Shown here piece by piece: positions 37,630-50,741 of a stretch of 64,000 bases of DNA. The position numbers and the translations under genes are program-made. The DNA comes from Kappaphycus alvarezii (Eukaryota; Rhodophyta; Florideophyceae; Gigartinales; Solieriaceae), in contig NADL03000602.1 in assembly GCA_002205965.3 (NCBI GenBank), positions 868,001 through 932,000 on the forward strand, in the 5' to 3' direction. Under the pieces are notes generated by a model, which did no database searches, was not told the DNA's origin, and was given only the letters and a program-made list of their open reading frames with translations. Positions within the stretch are counted from its first letter, which is position 1; the number at the start of each line of letters is the position of its first letter.

Positions 37630-37970
37630 TCATTTATTTGGAATTTAAAGGTAGAAAGAACAGATTGGCGCTTGAGTGCCACTCTGAAAAAAAACAAAAG
37701 GTTTTATGCAAGCAAGGTCTAGGTTGAAGATAGATGAATTGGTTGCCCCCCTAATTCCCCCGAATTTAATCACAATATGTGTACACATTCCTGACAATAT
37801 AGTGTAGCTCCGGCATACTCGGGTAGCTGTGTGTACTATAATAAAGATATTCCTGGGCAAGGTATCCATAAATATCTACAGATTATATGGCCTCAAACAA
37901 AACATAAATATCAATAAGATATATACTGCATACATATGTATTTGAATAACAGCCTAACAAAAGAGCCCCG
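37630..37970 (+). repeat. Dispersed direct repeat R2, copy a
   Basis: Shares with 44805-45165 the strings GGCGCTTGAG, ATAAAGATATTCCT, TATCCATAAATATCTA, AACAAAACATAAATATCAAT and AATAACAGCCT in the same order and orientation. Similarity is patchy in the first half and strong in the last 150 bp. Confidence 0.8.
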
Positions 37971-40431
37971 TAGCGAGTTCTACCTAATATTGTATTAAAT
38001 ATATAAGATTTTTTCTGTACTCTCTCTTATGCCTCTCTTTTTCCTATTATATCTATGTTTTAAGCGCACTTGAGAAAATCTGGCTTGATATTGGTTTGAA
38101 ACTTGGGTTATGTTGTTTTTTTGGCTTAATCCGGCTGCTCAAAACCATGGATTATGTAGAACCATGGATAGCTCATTTTTGAAGGGAAATGTAGTCGAAT
38201 GATAGCATATGCAAATTTTTCCCCGTAAACCTGCTCTGATAGTATCGTAAGTAGCGCTTTCAGAACTTTCATTCATTCGAAGTGACACACTCTGAGAACA
38301 TGTAAGACTGTCATTGATCCAAGTGGAGTGGAATGTCAAGAAAACTTTTGATTGGTAAATCAGTGGTAAAATATCCCAGTTTTCAAATCTCCCCTAACTA
38401 TTTCAAGTGTACCAATGGGGAAAAACGTTATTTCAAGAGCTAGAGAGAAAAATTATAAGGCAGAAAAGTGGCTAGTCGACCTTTTATGAGATTACTAGTG
38501 GTTTGAGTCTACAGTAGATTCAATAGATTCGTGTAAAACTGTAAGGCCTGTGAAATAACACATCACACAGATAGGTAAACCTGTGGAATACAATATTATC
38601 TCTGAGATCGTGTAACCTGTAGTTCAACTGGTAAATAACACATTTTTGGGAGAAAACCTTTGTGAAGGTTTCGTATTTTCTGTCTCCCCGTAAACTTATC
38701 AGTAAAATTGTTCTAAGTTATTACAAAAACGACTTAAGATATCTCATTACTACAATAGACGTCGAGAAAAACACAGATAACCATCATTACTTTTTCCCCT
38801 GTGTAGAGAAACAGTTTTCGATTACCTATTATAGGCAATTAAAGTCTGTGAACATCGATGAAGGTAGCTTTGTCCCCAGAGTTGACTCTGGATCGTGTTT
38901 AATTATGTAAGACGCATCGAAGGCGTACTTGACTGCACCTGGGATAGAACAGGTTACTTTACGGCTCTATTGTATTGAGGATCTCAGCACATTAAATCTA
39001 TTCGACACGTCCGTAAGTAGTACAATGTATCACAGCCACGGCTTGTTTTCACCACTAGTGGAAAGGGAAGATTCTGTGAATATCCTTAATATCCGGGTAT
39101 TGAAGTCTAGCTTATAGTGCTTGAGAGGCCCGAAAGTCTGTACAAGGGATCAATTAATTCGAGCAATTTTGCACTGGTTAGTTTAAGTTCCTTGGGATTT
39201 TTCAAGTAATTTTTCCTCAAAAGTTTCCCTTTGACTGTAATTACGCTTAGTTAATTTCCTGTGAACATATTTTGAACCCAAATTGCGCTAATACCTCCAC
39301 TGAACTTCATCTCATATTGTTATCATCTTAGACTAGAAATATTTTGTACTTGTCCTTTCAATACTGAAATGCAAACATAGCCTTCGAATGTTCCTCCTTA
39401 GTACCTTTATTCTTTACAGCAAATAAGAACCTTCCGGTAAAAAATTTGCGTCTGCAATTATATCGTTTTTCAGTGCTTTCTTCAAAGTTTCCTTCCGGAT
39501 TAAACCCAGTAGTTTGTTTATCTTTAGATAGCTTGAAGGAATTAGAATGGCATCTGGTTCCCTTGGAGGAAAGAAACCTGAAATATGAGTGATAATTACC
39601 GCCCCGAAAAATTCTCAAAAGAAGGGATTACCTTGGTCCTAGACTGACGTAACTCTGATCCATCTAGATTGATGAAATTTTTTCTTATTTCAATAAAACG
39701 TCTCGTAAGGTCCCGTCTACTTGTTACGTTTATCATTCTAGAGATATACGAGCAATTTATAAACTTCAGATAATTGGTGCCTAGAAACATTTGGTATCCG
39801 CGAATTCAAGCACGCATGGAAACTCAACTCTTATGGTATTGTTTCCGTTTCTGCCTAAACCATCTCTAGGGCCCTCATTCTCTCAACTTGGCTTGGATCT
39901 TTCTCTCGATAGTGGTGAACCTTGGTATGGTACCGAGGATAAGAAGGGACAGAATTAATCCATCGTAGCTCATTGTATCGTTTATTGCTTTTATTTCAAT
40001 CCATACAACGAATTAAGGTTCAACTGCGGGCTCTAAATATATATTGCTTTTAGTATTCACGTCGCAGAAGATAGTTATAACCGTCTCCACTACCAATAGA
40101 ATGATAAATCTCGACACCTGACAAGGAGACTACAATTCAACTTTCTTTCTTGATCATTGTTGGGGACGTTCTCTCGCTGGGACGTATATTGCAAATCCAG
40201 GCCGATTAAGGCGTATTCTTCACAATCCCCCAATCGCCAAAATGTCTGTAATCAATGTTCTCGGAACGAATAAAGTTTCATTCCATGTTTATATGAATAC
40301 TTGTGATCGCCTGTGATGACTACGACGGATTGCTGCCACTTGCAGCCATATCATTTTGTGTTATGCGCTCGATTTAAGTCGACGTCGCGTGCACTTTATT
40401 TAGTTCAACCTTGCAAGTTTCCCTGTGCGTT
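37971..40431. other. AT-rich intergenic region
   Basis: No recognised gene. One frame is open from 38662 to 39117 except for a TAA at 38908-38910 (about 150 codons in total, no motif known to me), possibly a decayed gene. Confidence 0.4.
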
Positions 40432-41935
40432 TCAAGTATGTTCAGCCAAAAATTCTCGTAGCTTGAAGCTCTTTTCGCAGTTCTCAATAGTGTCTGGCAT
40501 TTCACGCCACAGGTCGGCAAGGTCGCAAGTGTCCGTTGGTCGCGGTAGAACTCTTAGGGACAAAGCTTGATCCTCTAAGTTCCCACCTCGGTCACGTTTA
40601 AGCCGAAATTTTCCTTTTCCACTAAACCCACGCTCATCTGCTATCATATTGTGTAAAATTCAGCATGCTCTAAAAACTCGGCCCATGTCTTCTAGCTTAT
40701 TCAATCTGGACAGCCTTGTTAGGATCTTGAGTTGTCCATACAGTACCGGAAATATAATCTCTGCCCCTTTTCAAGCACACTATGGTTGCTTATTAAGCCT
40801 CTGTTCCCTCAAGGTCCGGGGATTTGGGAAGTTTTTCGCGAACAGACGGTAATCAGGGTTGATTCCATCTGCTAGAAAATAGAACCATGACAGCTCCATA
40901 CCTAAAACATTTGTCGAGGGCTAATATGAGGACTAACGGCCAGTCCGAATTTCGTTGAAAAAGCTACTCTGAACTAGGATCTACTTGTTGTTTTTTAGCT
41001 CGGTATGCCGAACATTGCATGCCAAATTCTTATTTTATCATCACAGACCACCTCTATCCGACGAGCTGGCGATTCTTCCTTCTCTCCGTGAACTCCTTGC
41101 CAGGAAATGGGGCATTTATTACAAAACCACGAAGAGCAGTCGACTAAACCTAGACAGCACGGAAAGCCAAGCTATGCATAATCTGCCTCTGTCAGTCTAA
41201 TTTCATCTGTGTCCGCCCTTCGTAGCCACATCTTCTCATTTATAATGGTGACGTCTGAAAAAAAACGCAATGAACGCTTCAAAATCATGCTGCCAGATAA
41301 AAAAACTACTCTACGACTTTTTCAGAAGCTATTATACCACTCAACATACGGAGCGCAGCTGTTAGCTTTTTGTCTTTCGATCCCGCAATACTCCGAGCGC
41401 GTCGGGCTTTTTTTGAAGAAGGGATAAAAAATAACAATATCACGTTGTAACATTTCATATATTGCCCTTGTAATTGAGAAACGCCTCTCAAACGCTTCTT
41501 CTAACATGGTAGTTGTATCTGGGTAGTTTTGTTGTATAGTCAAGACAGACTTGCTCCGCGCCCGACCGTGCACCTGATATCACTATTTGGCCGACGACCG
41601 GACCTTGACCCACCCCGGCGTTTTGGTTCAGCGTGGGTACCCACCTACCCCAATGAATTCTCATCTTTAATTGCGATAGCGGCAATTGAGATAACTGGGC
41701 CAATTATTCTGTCTTCTTCCTCGCTGTCGGACGACATTGCGTCACGGACTATGTCAGTAAATAGTGTGGACACTTTCATTTTGTTTGGTCGCCGCAGATG
41801 CAAAAGAACCGAGCAGTGCAGTTCTATTGCAGGGAGTTTGAAGAGATTGTGGTTACTGTGAAAGAGAGGCCCAAATGGTTTGCGAGAGGGAATGCGGGGC
41901 CTCCAGTGTTGGATGAAGAAGGGAGGTATCACCAT
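40432..41935 (-). pseudogene. PIF/Harbinger (ALP1-like) transposase (broken)
   Basis: Minus-strand blocks in the correct order for a Harbinger DDE nuclease. The N-terminal region (41322-41700) has MLEEAFERRFSITRAIYEML and RDIVIFYPFFKKS. LTAALRMLSGIIASEKVVEY (41306-41370) is the conserved helix of this family. LGFPCCLGLVDCSSW...CPISWQG (about 41080-41150) carries the first catalytic Asp. DDKIRIWHAMFGIP (about 41000-41040) and FYFLADGINPDYRLFAK (about 40830-40890) hold the second Asp, and ACXILHNMIADERG (about 40620-40665) closes the domain with the Glu region. Several stops and frame changes break it. In autonomous elements a Myb-like partner gene usually accompanies it; none was seen here. 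Confidence 0.82.
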
Positions 41936-42950
41936 TTGTATTTTACAGTTGATACATAGGAACGTTACGTTGGGAATGAACGGACCAAAACGTAAACCAT
42001 CTTATTACTATTTTTTGATGCCAATACATGTTCAGTGCTTGTACATCTATTTTACGTATTAGGCCGGCGCGGTGGGATTGCCCTAAGATGTTGCTTTAAT
42101 TGGGAGTGACTCTCGACTATCTTCGACCAAAGCTTTTAGGCTGCCGGGTATTTCTTGATTTTACTATGTGCCCAAATGCCTGCGGATGAGAAGATGATCA
42201 AAAAAAACGTCTTTTGGTCATTGGACATAATTTTGCACAAGTAACAGTGTATTTTCACCTTAAAACCTCCAGATACCAGTTTACGAGTAGGCCACCCTTG
42301 TCGACGAGACCAATCTTCTGCTTCTGGGGCTCTCAATTTGACGAAAGACCCTATTTTTCGGCCAACAATCGCCTGAACCCGTTCGGTGGCGTATACAGTA
42401 GTACCTCACGAGAAAAAAACCTCACCTAAGGAATCCTTTGGCCAAAGCAACTGCAACTAGACTACGGGTATGATGACCCCCAAAATCGCATCGCAGAGGC
42501 CGTTGCGTGCTTCCTCTTCATAAGAAAAGATCACAAAGAATCAAGGTACAAAAATTTTATTTTCTAATTGAATTTAAGCACTTATGCACCCTCACATGCA
42601 ACGGTCACTGACCGTGCCATGAAACATATTATCTAGCTTTCCCCGGCTAAAAATGGCAATACACACTGCCGCTTAAGCAATCAAGCCACAGGGCGTTGTC
42701 GCACCAAACACAGCCCGGCCATTCCCTACAACTTCCACAGCAATTCCAAGAAACTACCACAAAAAAACAGCGTTTCGCCATTTAGGCAGAAATAAAATAA
42801 CGCAGAAAAGAACAAAAATACTTTATGACGATGTTGCAGAGTGGGCTGGCGGCTCGCGCCCAAATCAAGCTTTCCTTTGCACCCTCCAGTTCTGCCCTCT
42901 CGCTTCTTTCTACTGCTCTCTCTAAAATCAGTAGCATCCCCTCCAATGAA
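41936..42950. other. Intergenic region, no gene recognised
   Basis: About 1 kb between the minus-strand Harbinger relic and the plus-strand Tigger 2. No motif seen. Confidence 0.5.
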
Positions 42951-44280
42951 GCGAAGCGAAATGGACACCAGCACAGGCTTCTATAGATCATCAGGTTTTA
43001 GAATGGATCAACGACCCAAAATTTCCGGCAGATGTTTGACTGGTGATGTTATCAGAGCAAAAGGGGCCCGATTGTTGGCGGAAGTCAATGGCTTACTTCC
43101 AGTCTTCTCGACTTGATCTGAAGTTTTCTGCTGGTTGGCTGTGGAGGTTTCAGAAGAGGTGGAATTTGAAGTCCCGCAAAATTCACTCTGAAACAGCAGA
43201 TGCAGGTGAGCAGGCAATAGAAAAGGAGCTCTTGGAGCTTTGTGCAGCATGCATCCGTTCCGCGAGAGCTTTTTTGAATGCTGATGGGACTGGCTTGAAC
43301 ACAGCCATGTCCCTGGATCATGCGGTCAGTAAAACATCGATGCCTGGTCGCAAAAAAGACAAATAGCGACTATAGCTTCTGGTGTGTTCGAACGTAACTG
43401 GAACACCAAAATTTCCTCTCCTCTTCATAGGAAATAGTCACATGCCACGTTGCTTCAAGAAGAAGAATGGGGAGAAACTTGGTTTTCATCACTCCTTCAA
43501 TAATAATGCGGGGATTAAAATGTAAATATTCTTCGAATGGTTGAAACATTCGGACACATTCTTTTTCCGGAAATTCGGAAGAATAATTTTTCTGTTGCTT
43601 GACAATGTTTCTGGTCATGGATCTATACATTTTTTGCCTAATTTATCTATTATTTAAGTTAATTTTTTACCCGCCAACACTACATTGCGTTTTAAACATA
43701 TCGATGCTAGATTTACTGCCAGTTTAAAACGTCGATATCGCACAATCCAGTGCAAATGGGTTCTGGATGCAATGGATGGTTAAGATATTGTCTATAAGAT
43801 TGACCAGTAAACATCCATGCGTTGCGTGCAGTCAAAGTGGGAGGAATTATCATCGTCAACAATCGAAAACTGCTGGAATTTGTGTCGGTTTGAGTCTGTG
43901 GGGGATTGAATTTGTGATGGATGTGCTTTGGCAGCGTCAAAGACAGTTGCTTTAGGAACAGATTTAACCAATTTTGTGGGATATTAGAGAATTATGCCTA
44001 TCAGAAAGCTCTTGAATGCTGACGATAATGACTTTTTGGAGCCTTTTGATGAGTCAGTTTAGGCGTAAAGTATTGTACAGGAGCTAGAGGCAGAATCTGA
44101 GACAACGCTGATGCTTCATATGCCGATGATGACATCGGGTCGTCACTTACGCTTCAAAAGCAGATAGAGACAGCCCAAACGTGTTTAGTCGTTTACGAAT
44201 GTCAGCATACATTAGACTTGTAGCTTTTTAACCATTTGCGCCCTCTTTTGCGAGCTCTGAGAGGTCAGGTAGTGTCTGGC
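42951..44280 (+). pseudogene. pogo/Tigger-type transposase 2 (broken)
   Basis: The CENP-B-type DNA-binding domain is recognisable as VLEWINDPKFPADVLTGDVI (about 42998), then RAKGARLLAEVN and FSAGWLWRFQKRWNLKSRKI (about 43123). The DDE_1 domain follows: FLNADGTGLNTAM (first Asp, about 43274), GRKKDK, LLVCSNVTGTPKFPLLFIG and IFLLLDNVSGHG (second Asp, about 43590). FLPANTTLRFKHIDA (third Asp region, about 43665) comes next, then STIENCW (about 43855), LNADDNDFLEPFDESV (about 44015) and a terminal RLQKQIETAQTC helix. The order is complete but several stops and shifts interrupt it. Its sequence is distinct from Tigger 1, so two families are present. Confidence 0.83.
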
Positions 44281-44804
44281 ATGTGCCAGGCTACTCTTTT
44301 TTTCCCGGATTTCAAAATGTTCAAATTAGGGTGTTTCCAGGTCTATTTATCAGTTTTTGATTGTTCATTGCGGCCCTCATCACTGCGGCCCCCATTGCAA
44401 GATGGCTCGTCAAACTGCCGACAAGTGGAATCTGGAAAAGACCGATTTTATCTAGGGAGCTTTTCGGTTTATTTACGGTCGCTTTTGCGCAGTTGCTTCA
44501 GATGACGGCGCAAAAACAGTCACAGAAGGAGTTATGGGGCAGCTAAACTCTGACTACTTTGGAAAGTATTGATCTAGACGTAACTATCTCAGTAACTGGC
44601 ATAGATTAGGGTACTATGTGCCTTTAAAGTTGATTTTCGGGCATTACCAAGTGTTCAGAGAATGGAAGAGATAATCTTGTGGTTGCAATTTGCAGACTTA
44701 CACGTAGATCCAAACAGTGCTGTAAACCGCAACTAATGGCATTATTCTCATTTAATAGTGTAGGAAATTACTTTTTGAAAAACATGAAACCACGGATAAA
44801 TGCT
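44281..44804. other. Intergenic region, no gene recognised
   Basis: Short open frames only; may include the 3' end of the Tigger 2 element. Confidence 0.4.
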
Positions 44805-45165
44805 GACTGCTGTTTATTTCAAGACAGTGAAAACAGAAGGGCGCTTGAGGGAGACTCTGAAAATTTTGTTTATGCTGGCTGGGTTTTGTTTGAAGTTAGA
44901 TTAATTGTTTGCTCCCTTAATTCACTTAATTTACCCGAGCGCGATAGTCGCATTACTTGTACACGATCCTGGTACCGTAAAGTAGATCTGGCATTAAATT
45001 TATGTAGTTTCTTCTACAATAAAGATCTTCCTAGATAGAGTATCTATAAATATCTATGGTGTTAAATACATACAGATTCTATGACTGAGATAGACCGGAC
45101 AAAACATGGATATCAATATAATATCTACTGCATAGATAGGACAGAATAACAGCCTCATAAAAAGG
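44805..45165 (+). repeat. Dispersed direct repeat R2, copy b
   Basis: Counterpart of 37630-37970, about 7.18 kb away in the same orientation. The best match is from ATAAAGATCTTCCT to AATAACAGCCTCATAAAA. Confidence 0.8.
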
Positions 45166-46891
45166 GTGTGGTGGAGAGGGCTGCATTACGCTATCGTGCA
45201 TATGCACGGATTTATTCTCTCCTCCTTTAGTAATTCCTTTTCCAGAACCCCACCAGTCACGGCCTGAAGGCAGTATTTCATCACTTCATCGACCTCTTCA
45301 GCACCATTCAGTTTGCATGATAGAACGATAATATGGAGGTAGTGTCTGATTCGACAGACTCCGGATCACTTACTAAAGACCCAAAAGGACACCTGAGTCT
45401 TCTGTAGATTACAAACGAAGTCAAAAATAGTCCAAGAGATGCGACGTGTGCAGAAAAATAGTTCCCATGAAATTTTGTGAACCAACAGAGGCGTTCAGTA
45501 CGAGTGTATCCTCCCTTTAATATTGCATCATTTCCCGCTGATGACGCCGTTGTACTGAAGCAGGTGGGGAAAGGGCCATCAAACGGTGCATTTTTCCGGC
45601 CCCAGATGGCGGGCTGGATTTGTACCGTACTGGGAAAAGGTAATCAGTGCTGCGCTGGTTTGTTCGTCGACCTCCGCAAGATTACGTACTTATCGTGATG
45701 ATACCAAAGATGAAGAAGAAAATTGCCGAATTTTAGGTCATTGTCGTCTCCAAATCATAAGACATATTTTTTCATTTAGTTTAAATCAAGGTTGAAGAGC
45801 ATTGTATCTTGATTAAATCCTTTTTGAGATCATCTGGAGCTTTTGACCAGCTTCAAACCTATTCATCGATGAACAGAGTGATTTGCATGCTAGTATGCAA
45901 TCAAATGGGATATTTCCAGAACGAAATATTTGGCTGCTTCGGCAAAACCAGAGCGGCTGTAGAGATTTAATTTGTCTGTGTCTGTTCAAGCATGAGCAGT
46001 TCATACTCGATGCTGGGGTTAGATTGCTACAAAAAATATCCTGACGCCATGAATGGTTTTATTGGTCCTAGTCTGAGGAGACAAGCCGAGTAGAAGCAGC
46101 TGAAGGCATTACGCAGCCTCTCCAGAAGACTTTTACATGCTTTAAGGGCATACTAAGGGATATAGAGTCTCTTCGACGACAATTGGTTCCAGCGTGTGAT
46201 CCTTTCTGGAAATTGGTGTGAAAAATGCTACGATCCATATTGCAAGCGTGTAAAGGGTATTTACAGAATACAGAATGTTGAGTACGTTTGCTAGGGGATC
46301 AGAAACTCTTACTTAGCTCGAGGGGATGAATATTTGAGGAATTGCACTACGCGAATGGTTTAGTCTCGGCACCCCAGAAGCGGGTCCTGGTTTAAACTGT
46401 CGTACTGCGAGGACTAACTATTAATTCTTAATATGTTCCAATAGAAGGATATCTATGGATCTTATCTGCGGGAGCTCAGTTGATAATAGGGTTTCATAGT
46501 TGGCCGGTAAATGCTTACAATAGTTCTGCTGTCGCCCTTATGACAACTCCTAAAGGTAAGGCTTAAGCTGATTTCCCGTAAGGTCCCTCTTTCACCAGTT
46601 TAGTTTTCCTGTGGGTATTTTCGATTAGCTATCTGTTGTTAGAAAACTGGTCCTTTCTGTAGGAAAGCGGTCCTCTTTAAAAACCTCTGTCTTCTTCATT
46701 CCTGACCTCTGAATTTTCAAAAAAGCACTCCCACCTATTTTCTTTTAAGAACAAAAAACTAAAACTAATTTTCCCCTGCGAATCAAAATTCACTGCACAA
46801 TTCCATTTTAAGTTTTACCTCTGAGAATTTTGGTCCTTGTTCAAAAATAAATCTTTCTACTCGTCACCTGCTTCGTCCTCGAAATCAATTA
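45166..46891. other. Intergenic region, no gene recognised
   Basis: No frame with a recognisable motif; the open frames at 45477-45698 and 45586-45795 overlap and lack features. Confidence 0.45.
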
Positions 46892-47669
46892 TTGCCCCGA
46901 TTGCGTAAATTCAAAGCTGCAACATTTCCCCACGTTTTATTCGCTAAGAAAGTGATCATTACCAAAGACATGCCCCTATTTAAAGTGCTACAGAGCAGCC
47001 GACGAAGCATCATACCTACTATTAACAAGCATATCAGCTCATCTACTCACTCCTTTACCAGAAATATGTTGTTGCCTCGCCTCTCTACTCCGATTTCCAA
47101 AAACCGCCGTTCGCGCCCCATAGATGGGCCCCAACGCGACGCCTTCGGCCAAAACTATGACGATGACTACCTCCAGCATCAGACAAAAAAGGAGATTATC
47201 GAGTTCGTCCGCCTTCTTTTTTAGAAGGAGAAGCGAGGGAGGTGAGTATGCATGAAGCTCAGGAGGTCGAGGGAAAGAGCTGGAACTTCTTCAGGGAGTA
47301 GGTAGTCCCTGAGCAGGTTTACGAGAAAAAAGAGGAGGGAGAAGGCATGGATAGGGCAAAATATCGATCCGTGGCCGAGGAAGCAGGGGAAGGATTGGTT
47401 GCCGGGAGGAGTTGGGATTGATAGAATTGGACCAGAAGCTTCCCAAGTTGGCAGGACTAGAGCTAGGAAAGTACCAGGTGATACCGTTCACGGAAGTGCA
47501 TAAGTATATCTTTGGTGGTCTACATGTTTCAGAAGAGGCCATGGGAAGTCGCGAACCACTCGAAGGGATATGTGTGGACTGTATGGGTAATATGAATATA
47601 TGGCAAGAGCTGTTTTTTCTTACCTCGAAGATAGTGTTTATGAGGAATAGAGATAGATATTTATTGTGA
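46892..47669 (+). pseudogene. Unidentified degenerate coding region
   Basis: The frame 46892-47224 (110 codons) ends in DDDYLQHQTKKEIIEFVRLL. Coding-like Glu/Lys-rich sequence then continues in another frame (REVSMHEAQEVEGKSWNFF), and the frame 47412-47669 gives KYQVIPFTEVHKYIFGGLHV and ICVDCMGNMNIWQELFFLT. The charged helical composition and the position in a transposon-rich stretch would fit a retroelement gag, but I do not recognise the family. Confidence 0.35.
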
Positions 47670-48705
47670 AGGTATCCCATGGTCAGCATCTATCCGCCAC
47701 ATGATCTGTTTTAGTGCTTCCTGTGGTAATTACTACGCCTTCTTGAGGCTTTACGATTATCCAAGCAGTCTGTATAAGCTGAGTCAACTGCTTTCTCTTT
47801 TATAGGTCAAGCAAGTTGGGAGACAACTTCAAGTGCACACCCAAGTAGTCTATAAGTTGAAAGTCAACTTCAGCCACAAGAAACCTTCCTTCAACGTTAG
47901 CTCCTGAGCATAGGTGGTAGACCTTACTCCTTTTATACTACCTTGTAGCCTATTCATCCTTCTTACTCCTTCATCTCTTCTCGTTCCCACAACCGTACTT
48001 CGGTGGCACTCTTGTCGCTTGTAACGCCTCCGTTTTGGGAAAGCTGGCTACGAGAATAATATCCTCGGTATATTTATCCCTATCACTACCTCTGCTCAGT
48101 AACCGGGTGTTCCGTTTACGTTGTGGACTTCGTTGAGGTTGTGTTCCGCAGAGTTGTGTGGTGATAAGTGTTACAAAGGCGCAATCTTTTGCTCCTCTTT
48201 GTACTTGAATACGCTACGGTTTTTAATGTACAGAGACTCAGAACATGCCAGGTTTGTCACCATCGCCGCAGGGGAGCAGAAAATCTTTGAAAGAAGTGGT
48301 AAATTTTTTTCCGTTCGTTATTTCAGGTCCGCACTGCTTTGTTGATCGCTTTAGCAAAGATCTCGTGGCGTATCCTTTTAAATTCGGGTGGTTGTTGGGA
48401 TAAAATGGGCATATGCGTTTTGAATATCGCCCTCAGTGTAGGCAAAGGTTTAGCACTTCAGAAATTCCGAAGTCATCCCGAGCTTGCAAAGTCGGTGTCG
48501 GCGGGGCGGGAAAATTTTGGAGCTGGACAGCTGGAGCTGCCTGCTCGCAGGCTGCGGGACTGGCGTGACGATCTGGCGGCGCCGTTGAGCTCTGCTGCGG
48601 TGCTAACTTTAGTAAATGCGCCCCGCAGATTCGTATCTAGCGTTCGGGCGTTTTGTGAACTGTACGTACAGTACAGTATATTACAAGAATTCTTTCTCTT
48701 TTAAC
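47670..48705. other. Intergenic region, no gene recognised
   Basis: Contains a Y-rich stretch around 47940-48010 and a GTACGTACAGTACAGTATA motif at 48662-48680. The plus frame 48339-48704 (121 codons) has no known motif. Confidence 0.4.
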
Positions 48706-49080
48706 TTATCTTGAGTGTACAACGACTGACCGACTAATCAGTAAAGAGCCAACTGGATGGACCACATCTGTCACGTGCAGTGGGGCCCGCGATATGATGG
48801 CCATAGCCACCGACGACCACAAAGTGCAACTGATACGCTGGTAGATGCGTGTGCGAATCGTAGCGTCCGAGGTGTGGCATTTCGTGGCAATATGTGGCAC
48901 AAACTCTTCGATAAATAATGCGGTATCCGGAGAAGGGGCACCGAGGGAGTCGAAAACCAGAGGCTGGAATCGGAAACCTGGGTCGCGGGAGGGCAGAGAA
49001 GGGGGGACCAGGCGCCTTGACAGCTTGTGCTGTAGGTCCTGTATCTTGCGATGGTGCATGTGGTGGGGTATTGCGGCTGA
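48706..49080 (-). pseudogene. Retroelement C-terminal endonuclease-like tail, copy 1
   Basis: The minus-strand frame contains FRFQPLVFDSLGAPSPDTAL, then a helix and IYQRISCTLWSSVAMAIISR. The order [hydrophobic]-PLV-[FV]-[DE]-[ST]-[LF]-G-[AG], a helical stretch, then QR[LI]S...W/ALQ..NA matches the conserved end of proteins found C-terminal to reverse transcriptases in some eukaryotic non-LTR-type elements. The same pattern recurs at 50742-51116 and 51972-52900. The upstream part of the domain (RPxDI and FDVTVVxPL) is not visible, so this is a truncated copy. The assignment is from remembered family patterns. Confidence 0.5.
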
Positions 49081-50605
49081 GACAACGTGAAGAGGCCTTT
49101 TCGCCCTGTCCGTAGACCTTGGAGCGAAAATATTGGTTGTGGCAGCCGCAGTACCAGATCCCTTTTGCCAACTGTCGATTCAACTTGGCCTCCTCGTGAC
49201 GCCCTGTTGCCCAGTACTTGACTTCCCATTCCACATGGTGAGCACATGAGCCAGTAGCTGTGCCACTATCTCAATTATTGACCTTGCGTAGGGCACAGAA
49301 ACGGTGCTCGGGAGGAGTTGCGGCCTCCTCGAAGCCGGGCCTGCCATGGGTCGCGGGGAGTACCATTTCGACCCGCTTACTTGGATATTGGGATGTGTTC
49401 GACTGGGGTAGCGGTAATTGCATAGTTGCAATTTCAAGTCGCGATCATGGTGACAATACCACCCGATTGGATGTCCTAAACCAGTGCACACAACTAAGAA
49501 ATTGTGTGTGTGTGTATGACCCGGTGTCAAGCGAGTGGGAGCAAGGAAGACCTGTAGGCCAGTTGATTTCGTTTATTTGATCTGTAACCATTCTTCATAA
49601 TCTCAAAGTTGTTCTTTTGCGGTATCTGCAATTCTTAAATCGACGCGAGGACATATCCGCTTAGTACACAATGGCATATCCTGGAACACAGCCACTCGCA
49701 TCTTTCAAATATTAGACCCAACCTCCCGCCTTACTACATCACCTCAATGTGTGCAAAACACCAAAGAAACCCGCTTAACCCGACAGTTTAGCCTTAGCTG
49801 GACATGTCCGTTAGCGAGACTACACTGATCACAGGCGGGCATCATTCAAGATATTATGGATGAATCAGGCGAGAAGGTATTGACCATATGCCGTAATTAG
49901 TTCATGGGGCCATATTGAACAACTCGCGCTTCGTTCCTCCCGAGTGACAAGTTTCTGCGAAATATCGTCTTGTTTCAATTTGCCCGTAGATTTAATATCT
50001 TCTAATCAGGTCAGAAGAAGTTTAATGCCTTTAGTCTCTCGGGTTTGCAGGGCAAACGAGACGCAATTTCTTCAAAAATCAGTAAACTTTCCTCAACTGT
50101 TTTCCTGGGGGCAGGTCGTCTAGGGGTACTATAGGCACTGACTGAGGTAAGGGCTTTACCTTACTTGGCTTGCATTATAAAATGTGTAGCGGCATAGAAG
50201 TGTTCTGGACCATTCATTCATTTTTCTCATGTCTCTGAAGTGTACACTGACTGTTGCCTTGCTGTACGAGCTTTACAGGACAGCTTTGTACAGGCGGACA
50301 GTAGAACTTTCCCTGTTAGGACCAAAGAAGCATGGATACCAGTCGCTCATATAACGGTCGCGCCCGACGAGCGGTTTTACCATGGCCATCGTTTGCAGTA
50401 AAACAGGTCATGGGCACTGCACCAGACATCGACGCTATTACGCATCAACTATCAGAAATCACACGCCAGCCCTATGATCTCATGCTGAGTCCAAAAACTG
50501 CACACCTACCCACCACCTGACCTCCATACCGGGGTCATGCGTGATTCCCCCCTGAAATATACGACATGAAATGTTCTCTTTTTATCCCGTAAGATCAAAA
50601 ACTGT
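49081..50605. other. Intergenic or retroelement remnant region
   Basis: Overlapping frames on both strands at 49180-49580, none with a clear domain. A (TG)7 run lies at about 49504-49517. Possibly the upstream part of the minus-strand retroelement relic; I cannot support a gene. Confidence 0.4.
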
Positions 50606-50675
50606 AAATGGGGGGTTAATTTACTGTGGTAGATATGTGGGTTGGTATCCAGTAAATTTGTACGGAGCGTAGATA
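50606..50675 (+). repeat. Left terminal inverted repeat of the short element
   Basis: AAATGGGGGGTTAATTTACT, then GTGGTAGATATGTGGGTTGG and TAAATTTGTACGGAGCGTAG. Its reverse complement is found at 51192-51268 with few differences. Confidence 0.85.
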
Positions 50676-50741
50676 TCGTATCATTGTCAAGCCAGTTGTG
50701 AAACCGTACAATGCGTCGAAAGCTGTGGATAGCACTCAAAT

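Noticed and set aside
49260..49580. Kelch-like string (YDPVSSEWEQG) in a plus-strand frame
   Set aside because: A single short match with no repeats or glycine pairs; likely coincidence in a retroelement relic region.
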